Part shown: positions 7,650 through 12,376 of the stretch, piece after piece
How positions within the stretch are numbered: position 1 is the stretch's first letter
Layout: the number at the start of each line of letters is the position of its first letter
Assembly: GCA_016200155.1 (NCBI GenBank)
Contig: JACQFG010000354.1
Coordinates: 1 to 12,376, forward strand
Origin: Planctomycetota bacterium
Lineage (GTDB): Bacteria > Planctomycetota > Planctomycetia > Gemmatales > Gemmataceae
Direction: 5' to 3'
Length of the DNA: 12,376 bases
Program-made: the position numbers and the translations under genes
Notes under the pieces: generated by a model
What the model was told of the DNA's origin: nothing
Seen by the model: only the letters and a program-made list of their open reading frames with translations
The model's database searches: none

Positions 7650-8183
7650 ATGAAGACCATTCGAACCATCTTGATTCTGATCGCCGCCGGATCGCTCTGC
7701 GCCGCCGTGGGCCAGACGCAGGATGTCAAGCAAGAAGCCAAGATCGTAATGACGCACGTCAAGTACGACGGGCTCAAGCAAGAAATCCTCAAGCATCGCG
7801 GCAAGGTGGTGGTCGTCGATTTCTGGGCGACCTGGTGTCCTGCCTGCCAGAAGGCATTCCCCGATTTCGTCGAGATGCAAAAGCAGCACGCGGACAAGGG
7901 GCTCGTCGTCATCTCCGTCTCGCTGGATGATGCGTCAGAATCGGATTATGTAGAAACTGCCAACAAGTTCCTGACTCGGCAGAAGTCGCACATGCGTAAT
8001 CTGCTCCTGGACGAATCCAGCAAATTTTGGGGCGAGAAGCTGGGCGCCAATTCGTTGCCGATCTATTATCTCTTCGATCGCCAGGGCAAGTGGGTCGCCT
8101 ACCGGGCCGCCAACTACGGCCAGGAGGGGATCCCGTACGACAAGCTGAAGGAAACGGTCGCGCAGATGCTCAGTGAGAAATGA
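7650..8183 (+). CDS. Exported thioredoxin-fold protein, TlpA/ResA-like
   Basis: Encodes 177 residues from ATG 7650, chosen because GGAG (7636-7639) precedes it and a signal peptide begins there. An upstream in-frame start would translate the palindrome. Residues 1-21 (MKTIRTILILIAAGSLCAAVG) form a Sec signal, probably cut after AVG. Cys17 is not in a good lipobox. The thioredoxin domain has VVVVDFWATWCPACQKAFPDF with the redox pair Cys63 and Cys66, then GLVVISVSLDD and the SLPIYYLFDRQGKWV strand bearing the cis-Pro (SLPIYY), as in thioredoxins. The likely role is thiol-disulfide exchange outside the cytoplasm, such as reducing apo-cytochrome or other envelope proteins, as for TlpA/ResA. No cytochrome biogenesis gene is adjacent, so the client is unknown. 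Confidence 0.9.
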   Translation: MKTIRTILILIAAGSLCAAVGQTQDVKQEAKIVMTHVKYDGLKQEILKHRGKVVVVDFWATWCPACQKAFPDFVEMQKQHADKGLVVISVSLDDASESDYVETANKFLTRQKSHMRNLLLDESSKFWGEKLGANSLPIYYLFDRQGKWVAYRAANYGQEGIPYDKLKETVAQMLSEK

Positions 8184-8454
8184 ATTTGCGCGCAACGAAT
8201 TCCTGGGCCATAATCCCTGATTGATCAATGGATTGCGCCGATTCGTTGCGCACACCACTAGCCAGAACCTATACCGCCCTCGGTCAGTCCTTGCGCCATC
8301 ACACTGCGGATCTTGGGAATTTTGGATAAATTGGCAAGTGGAATAGTTCGTCCCATCGTCCAAAAGCGGGTGTGTGTCGGTGAATGAATGGGATGAACTC
8401 ATCGCCTTGAGCAGATCGCTGGAAAAAGTGCTCGCATCTCCTACGCTAATCGTC
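8184..8454. other. 271-base intergenic region with a long imperfect hairpin
   Basis: This is the longest gap in the window. Near its left end GCGCAACGAAT (8190-8200) pairs with ATTCGTTGCGC (8241-8251), 11 bp around 40 bases. Within that loop AATCC (8212-8216) can pair with GGATT (8230-8234). It could be a terminator for the thioredoxin gene or a structured RNA, though no T-run follows. The rest (8254-8454) holds no convincing ORF, promoter or repeat. It includes a GTG at 8374 that could extend the next gene by 27 residues of low-similarity sequence. Confidence 0.5.
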
Positions 8455-9495
8455 ATGCCATCCGCCAAGCTCAATCTCGTCACGGGCGCCACCGGTCAAC
8501 TCGGCAGCCATGTCGTCGAACGATTGCGATCCGCCGGCGAAAGCGTCCGCGTTCTGGTCCGGCCGGGACGCGACCTGACATTCTTGCAGCAGCAGGGCGT
8601 CGAGATCGTCGAAGGCGATCTGCACGACGCGGAGGCCGTCAAGCGTGCGGCGAGCGGGGCGAGCATCGTCTATCACTGTGCGGCCAAGGTCAGCGACTGG
8701 GGGCCGTGGCGCGATTTCGAAAAGGAAGCCGTCACGAGCACGTCCAATGTCGTGGCCGCCTGCCGGTCAGCGAACGTCGAACGATTGCTGCACGTCAGCT
8801 CCATCTCGGTGTATGGCCATCCGAAACTCGGTGACGGCGAACGCATCACGGAGACGACGCCGCTCGGCCAGGGCTTCTGGATGTGGGACTACTACCCACG
8901 CGCCAAGCTGATCGCCGAGCAGATCGCCCGCGATTTCCCGAACACGACCATCGTGCGACCGAGCTGGCTGTATGGCCCGCGCGATCGCGTGACGATTCCG
9001 CGGGTCATCCCCGCCCTGCTGCAAGGCAAATCGCTGATCGTCGGATCCGGCGAGAATTACCTGAACATCATCTACGCCGGCGACGTAGCGGCGGGCATCG
9101 TCCTCGCAGCCAATCATCCGCAGGCCGTCGGGCAAGCGTACAACGTTTGCAGCGAAGGCGAAGTCAAACAAGTTGATCTGCTCAACGCGATGACCGACGC
9201 CTTGTCGTTGCCGCGCGTGACCAAGCGGGTGCCGTACTGGCTGGCCAAGCAATTTGCCTTCGTGCAAGAATGCTGGAAGACGATGATTTTCAGCAAGACG
9301 CCGCCGACGATCACGCGGCGAGCGATATATCTGATCGGCCGCTCGACGCGCTATTCGACAGAGAAGGCGCGGACGCAGCTCGGCTGGAAGCCGCAGGTGA
9401 GCATTCAGGAAGGCGTACAGCGAACGCTGGAGTGGTTCACGAGTTTGCCGGAGAACATGCACATCGCGATCAAGGCGCCGGTATTGCCGGTCTAG
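8455..9495 (+). CDS. Extended SDR: NAD-dependent epimerase / 3-beta-hydroxysteroid dehydrogenase-like
   Basis: Encodes 346 residues from ATG 8455, placed because the Rossmann strand LNLVTGATGQLGSHV begins six residues in. GTG 8374 would add 27 residues with no family features. The NAD(P) loop GATGQLG is at 11-17. VEGDLHD (52-58) is the adenine-binding acidic turn. HVSSISVYG (113-121) supplies the catalytic Ser, and Tyr147-x-x-x-Lys151 (YYPRAK) is the catalytic pair. RPSWLYGPRD and NIIYAGDVAAGIV are typical of extended SDRs. The enzyme would epimerise or oxidise a sugar nucleotide, or a sterol or isoprenoid alcohol. The KVSDWGPW stretch and overall pattern lean to the 3-beta-HSD/HpnA-like side, but the substrate cannot be fixed from sequence. 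No transmembrane anchor is obvious. It is convergent with the dehydrogenase at 9550. Confidence 0.85.
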   Translation: MPSAKLNLVTGATGQLGSHVVERLRSAGESVRVLVRPGRDLTFLQQQGVEIVEGDLHDAEAVKRAASGASIVYHCAAKVSDWGPWRDFEKEAVTSTSNVVAACRSANVERLLHVSSISVYGHPKLGDGERITETTPLGQGFWMWDYYPRAKLIAEQIARDFPNTTIVRPSWLYGPRDRVTIPRVIPALLQGKSLIVGSGENYLNIIYAGDVAAGIVLAANHPQAVGQAYNVCSEGEVKQVDLLNAMTDALSLPRVTKRVPYWLAKQFAFVQECWKTMIFSKTPPTITRRAIYLIGRSTRYSTEKARTQLGWKPQVSIQEGVQRTLEWFTSLPENMHIAIKAPVLPV

Positions 9496-9503
9496 TTTTC
9501 TTC

Positions 9504-9539
9504 GTTTAGCGCCCGCATGGCGCCGCGCGAACGCTAAAC
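9504..9539. terminator. Hairpin between convergent genes, possible bidirectional terminator
   Basis: GTTTAGCG (9504-9511) pairs with CGCTAAAC (9532-9539), 8 bp around a GC-rich 20-base loop that itself contains GGCGCC. It lies nine bases after the SDR stop and ten bases from the stop of the - strand dehydrogenase. Neither strand shows a T-run after the stem, so termination is inferred mainly from its convergent position. Confidence 0.45.
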
Positions 9540-9549
9540 AAATTCGGCA

Positions 9550-10578
9550 TCACTTCCACTGCATCACCGCGCACAAATATTGCTCCTTGTTCTTCAACAA
9601 CCCCTCGTATGTTGCTCCCAGCTCCTCCGGCTTGATGCGATGCGTGATCAGGCCGTTCAGGTTCAAGCGTCCGCTTGCGAGCAATCCGAGCAGCCACTTT
9701 TGTGCCTTGTTGATGTCCCACGCGCCGGCCAGGCGCGTGTGGGCGGCTTCGAAGAGCTGGTTGCCGTGCGCGCCGGTTACTTCGATGTAGCGGCGGTGCA
9801 GGTCGTCGTAGAAGTTGACGTCCTTGGCCTTGCCGCGCGGGCTGCCGACGACGACGACCTGGCCGGCATCGCACGCCAGCGACATGGCCGTCGGGATTGC
9901 GTCGGGCACGCCGGTCGCATCGGCGACGATCTCGGCCCCCTTCATGCCGAGGAAGTCGTTCATCTTGCTTTTGAAATTTACGTCGTTCGGATCAAGCGTC
10001 AAATCAGCGCCGGCTGCCAAAGCGGCTTCGCGGCGCATCTTGACCGAGTCGATGCCGATCACGGGCCACGCTCCCGCCGCCATTGCGCAACGCAGCGCCG
10101 ACTGGCCGATCATGCCGAGGCCGAGCACCGCGAACGACCGGCCCAGCGTCATGCCGGCGCGGATCGACGCGCCCATGCCGTAGCGAAGTATGCACGCGAG
10201 GGCGGCCTTTTCGAAATCGAGGTTGTCAGGCAGCTTCCAGAGCCGGCCGCGCTCGTGGCCGATCGTCAGAAGCTCGGCGGACGCGTGATTGCCGGGAAAG
10301 CAGACGCGATCGCCAGGTTTCCAGCCGGTGATGCTCTTGCCGACGGCGACTACGGTTCCCGCGGCGCTGTAGCCGGAGCGGAAGGGGAACTTCCAGTCGG
10401 GCAGGTTCGGATCTTGCAGCCACTGATGCGTGCCGGTATACACGGCGAGTTCGGTGCCGGGGCTGATGCCGCTGACATGGGCAGCGACCAGGATCTGGTT
10501 GTCGGCGGGATCGGGCAGATCGACCTCGCGCACTTCAGTGGCGAACGGCTTCGTGATGACGGCCTGGCGGGCTTTCAT
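9550..10578 (-). CDS. Medium-chain dehydrogenase (MDR, alcohol dehydrogenase-like) lacking the catalytic-zinc cysteine
   Basis: Encodes 342 residues from ATG 10578, chosen because GAAGGAT lies just upstream and the N-terminal MKARQAVITKP strand is typical. A longer open frame exists only because the palindrome at 10602-10653 lacks stops. The GroES-like domain (1-120) includes SGISPGTELAVYTG (36-49), GYSAAGTVVAVG (69-80) and KPGDRVCFPGNHASAE (87-102). The Rossmann domain has VLGLGMIGQSAL with Gly153, Gly155 and Gly158. The usual catalytic Cys after GI is Ser39, and no GHE follows at the expected place, so a catalytic zinc is unlikely. The SPGTE subgroup includes bacteriochlorophyllide dehydrogenase-like and sugar or glycosyl oxidoreductases. 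The substrate is unknown. It is divergent from the MFS gene. Confidence 0.88.
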   Translation of the reverse strand: MKARQAVITKPFATEVREVDLPDPADNQILVAAHVSGISPGTELAVYTGTHQWLQDPNLPDWKFPFRSGYSAAGTVVAVGKSITGWKPGDRVCFPGNHASAELLTIGHERGRLWKLPDNLDFEKAALACILRYGMGASIRAGMTLGRSFAVLGLGMIGQSALRCAMAAGAWPVIGIDSVKMRREAALAAGADLTLDPNDVNFKSKMNDFLGMKGAEIVADATGVPDAIPTAMSLACDAGQVVVVGSPRGKAKDVNFYDDLHRRYIEVTGAHGNQLFEAAHTRLAGAWDINKAQKWLLGLLASGRLNLNGLITHRIKPEELGATYEGLLKNKEQYLCAVMQWK

Positions 10579-10601
10579 GGTGGATCCTTCGGCGTCAATA
10601 T

Positions 10602-10653
10602 CGAGCCCGCAGCGCAAGCAAGGGACTCCTCCCTTGCTTGCGCTGCGGGCTCG
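10602..10653. repeat. Perfect 24-bp palindrome (copy B of AGCC hairpin family) in a divergent promoter region
   Basis: Arms 10602-10625 and 10630-10653 are exact reverse complements around CTCC. Unlike copies A and C it lies between divergent genes (dehydrogenase start at 10578, MFS start at 10733), so it cannot be a terminator for either. It would be in the dehydrogenase leader, 23 bases before its ATG, or in shared promoter DNA. The arm from 10604 carries the 22-nt family motif. Confidence 0.95.
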
Positions 10654-10732
10654 TAGCGGCAAGTTTTCAAAACGAGGAGGCGCTTCGTCAATATGCAAAT
10701 CGTAGGGATCAACGCGATCATCGGACACCGGC

Positions 10733-11971
10733 ATGGACGAATCTCGAGGGCAACGCCTGGCGCGCTTTCTGGCGATCAACCGCACCGTCGGCATCGTGCT
10801 CGTCTCCGTGTTGCTGTTCGGCGTGGGCGAGCAGCTCTGGGAGCCGTTCGTGCCGCTGTTTCTCAAATCGCAATCGAAAACCGCCGAACTCACGCCTGCC
10901 GTCCTCTGGTCGATCGGCATCTATGCGTTTCTGATCCAGGTCTTTCAGGGCTTCTGCTACATCGGCGGCGGGCAGCTCACCGCCTGGCTCGGCGATCGCG
11001 GCTCGCTCATGTTCTTCGGACTGCTCACCGTCGGCGGTTACGCGATCTTCCTGCTGATCCCGCATCCGGCGGCCACCATCATCGCCTGCGTGCTCATCCT
11101 CGGCTGGGAATCGCTGTCGATGCCCGTGACGTTCACCACCGTCGGCGCCACTCTTGAGAAAGAACGGCGCGGCATGGCGTTCGCTGTGCAGTCGATTCAA
11201 AAACGGCTGCCGAAGATCATCGGCCCGGCGTGCATTGCCGGTGTGATCATTTTTTTTCGTCGGGATTACGGACGCGATGAAGCCCGGCTGGCCGCGATGC
11301 CCTATCTCGTGGGGACCGCGTTGTTGTTGGGCCTGGCATCGCTGGCGGTGCAGTGGTACTGGATGCCGCATCGTCCGCCGCCGCCCGTCGAAGGCAACTA
11401 CTGGCACGTCTTGCGACAGTTCCCGCCGAACCTGCGGCGACTGCTGCTCGCCGAAATCCTGACGCGCTGGTGCGATTGGCTCGTCCGCCAGTTCGTCGTG
11501 GTCTACCTCGCGACCGCGCGCGGCCTCGAGGATTTTGAGATCGCTCGCCTCATCGTGCTGCAGCACTGTGTTGCGCTGGTGACGTATTTGCCGATCGGAC
11601 GCTTGTCGCAAACGGTTGGGCTGCAACCGTTCATCGGGCTGACGTTCGTCTTCTTCGCGATCTTCCCCCTGGTGTTGGTCCTGATGCCCACCGAGTGGAT
11701 GTGGCTGGCGTTCATCGTCTACGGCATGCGCGAGATCGGCGAGCCGGCCCGCAAGGCGATGATCACCACCGGCATGCCCGAGTCGATCCGGGCACGCGGC
11801 GTCGGCCTCTACTGGGGCATCCGCGCGTTCGCGATCTGCGGTGCCGCGCTCGTCGGCGCCGGGTTGTGGCAACTCGGCGATCCGGAGCTGCTCTTCAGCG
11901 TCGCCTTTGCAATGGGAGTTCTCGGGACCATGGTCTATTACGCCCTCTGTGAGCGATCCTCCCGTCCTTAG
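10733..11971 (+). CDS. Major facilitator superfamily transporter
   Basis: Encodes 412 residues, strongly hydrophobic with about 11-12 membrane spans. Segments include IVLVSVLLFGVG (near 20-32), VLWSIGIYAFLIQVF, MFFGLLTVGGYAIFLLI, TIIACVLILGW, YLVGTALLLGLASLAV, FIGLTFVFFAIFPLVLVL, FAICGAALVGAGLW and VAFAMGVLGTMVYYAL. The loop GGGQLTAWLGDRGS between spans 2 and 3 fits MFS motif A. A central cytoplasmic loop (MPHRPPPPVEGNYWHVLRQFPP) separates the two six-span halves. It is a secondary transporter of unknown substrate. The start at 10733 has no strong Shine-Dalgarno, and a GAGGAGG at 10674-10680 is too far to serve it. Bases 11250-11257 are eight consecutive T, unusual in this GC-rich gene. Its TAG (11969-11971) lies inside the left arm of the palindrome at 11968-12022. 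Confidence 0.9.
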   Translation: MDESRGQRLARFLAINRTVGIVLVSVLLFGVGEQLWEPFVPLFLKSQSKTAELTPAVLWSIGIYAFLIQVFQGFCYIGGGQLTAWLGDRGSLMFFGLLTVGGYAIFLLIPHPAATIIACVLILGWESLSMPVTFTTVGATLEKERRGMAFAVQSIQKRLPKIIGPACIAGVIIFFRRDYGRDEARLAAMPYLVGTALLLGLASLAVQWYWMPHRPPPPVEGNYWHVLRQFPPNLRRLLLAEILTRWCDWLVRQFVVVYLATARGLEDFEIARLIVLQHCVALVTYLPIGRLSQTVGLQPFIGLTFVFFAIFPLVLVLMPTEWMWLAFIVYGMREIGEPARKAMITTGMPESIRARGVGLYWGIRAFAICGAALVGAGLWQLGDPELLFSVAFAMGVLGTMVYYALCERSSRP

Positions 11972-12022
11972 CCCGACGCGCCAGCGAGGGACGAAAGATC
12001 CCTCGCTGGCGCGTCGGGCTAA
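11968..12022. repeat. Perfect 24-bp palindrome (copy C of AGCC hairpin family) spanning both stop codons
   Basis: Arms 11968-11991 and 11999-12022 are exact reverse complements around CGAAAGA. The MFS stop TAG (11969-11971) is in the left arm, and the - strand bioA stop TAG (complement of CTA, 12019-12021) is in the right arm at the mirror position. Both convergent genes therefore end by running into the repeat. No T-run follows either side. The arm from 11970 carries the 22-nt family motif. Confidence 0.95.
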
Positions 12023-12375
12023 CCGCATCTCTTGACCGCCGCCTTCATCGCGTTGACAATCTGCTGCAGCGATGCATTCGACGTGCAGAATGGCGGCATC
12101 GCGTAAAGCACGGAGCCCAGCGGTCGCAACAGAACGCCGTGCTCCAGGCACGTTTGCCGCATCGCGCGGCCGATCTCCGCGAGATAACCGCCGGGCACGT
12201 CCATTTCGATCGCCGCGATGCTGCCGCGGATACGCACGTCTTTCACGCGCGGATGCTCCCCCAGCGGTTGCAGCGCTTGCATCCAAAAGCGTTGAAGCTG
12301 CTGCGGCGCATCGGGCGGATCGGCCAGCAGACGCCGATAGTTGCACGCCGCGACGGCGCAGGCCAGTGGATTTGC
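12019..12375 (-). CDS. bioA: Adenosylmethionine-8-amino-7-oxononanoate aminotransferase, C-terminal part (gene runs off window)
   Basis: The frame is open from the right edge (first full codon at 12375) and ends at TAG, giving 118 C-terminal residues. It begins ANPLACAVAACNYRRLL, the helix after the PLP-lysine region that in BioA reads GNPLACAAA. Then follow KDVRIRGSIAAIEMDVPGG, HGVLLRPLGSVLYAMPPFC, and a final helix LQQIVNAMKAAVKRC. These are class III aminotransferase features and the wording is closest to BioA. BioA uses S-adenosylmethionine as amino donor to make 7,8-diaminopelargonate in cytoplasmic biotin synthesis. The PLP lysine and N-terminal half lie outside, so another class III aminotransferase cannot be fully excluded. 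Other bio genes are not in view. It is convergent with the MFS gene, sharing the palindrome at the stops. Confidence 0.85.
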   Translation of the reverse strand, partial: ANPLACAVAACNYRRLLADPPDAPQQLQRFWMQALQPLGEHPRVKDVRIRGSIAAIEMDVPGGYLAEIGRAMRQTCLEHGVLLRPLGSVLYAMPPFCTSNASLQQIVNAMKAAVKRCG

Positions 12376-12376
12376 C

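Noticed and set aside
8374..8454. GTG start extending the SDR by 27 residues
   Set aside because: The added residues have no SDR feature and the Rossmann strand begins right after ATG 8455.
10674..10695. GAGGAGG plus ATG 10693 as a leader or alternative gene start
   Set aside because: The frame runs 154 codons out of phase through the MFS gene and encodes Arg/His-rich sequence without features.
10579..10920. 114-residue N-terminal extension of the dehydrogenase
   Set aside because: It would translate the palindrome and antisense MFS sequence. ATG 10578 has GAAGGAT upstream and starts the GroES-like fold correctly.
10718..12346. Open frame of 542 codons on the - strand
   Set aside because: It overlaps the MFS gene antisense and bioA in another frame. 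Its composition is biased and it crosses the palindrome, so it is a shadow.

Overview
The window (about 60% GC) most resembles a planctomycete chromosome. The basis is a Tat-exported DUF1501 protein, weak or absent Shine-Dalgarno sites at several starts, a fused gamma-alpha 2-oxoacid:ferredoxin oxidoreductase, and long intergenic palindromes. This assignment is inferred from gene content only. No rRNA, tRNA, CRISPR array, transposase or integrase was seen.

Left block, + strand (1-2683): the 3' end of a SAM-dependent methyltransferase, two small tightly packed genes (301-786 and 807-1235), and a DUF1501 protein (1250-2683). The small genes are lower in GC than their surroundings. The first shows a Cys / GDIVVW / His pattern like NlpC/P60- or CHAP-type cysteine peptidases. 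The second is a predicted beta-sandwich protein.

Central block, - strand (6740 down to 2751): a four-gene candidate operon of CBS-pair protein, korA, korB and a zinc-ribbon CBS-pair protein. The oxidoreductase subunits overlap by 4 bases and are bracketed by two related CBS proteins, which suggests adenylate-sensing control of a ferredoxin-linked 2-oxoacid oxidoreductase. The usual YPITP motif of the alpha subunit reads FPLAP.

Right block: a METTL-type lysine methyltransferase (+), a secreted TlpA/ResA-like thioredoxin (+), an extended SDR epimerase/3-beta-HSD-like enzyme (+), a medium-chain dehydrogenase lacking the usual zinc cysteine (-), an MFS transporter (+) and the 3' end of bioA (-).

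The most unusual layer is intergenic. Three perfect hairpins (2688-2748, 10602-10653, 11968-12022; stems 29, 24 and 24 bp) share a 22-nt arm motif. Fifteen of the 22 positions are invariant, and every difference is compensated in the opposite arm. A fourth perfect 28-bp palindrome of another sequence (7561-7628) begins at the predicted transcription start of the thioredoxin gene. None carries a U-tract, so they are not canonical intrinsic terminators. In 11968-12022 the stop codons of two convergent genes lie inside the two arms.
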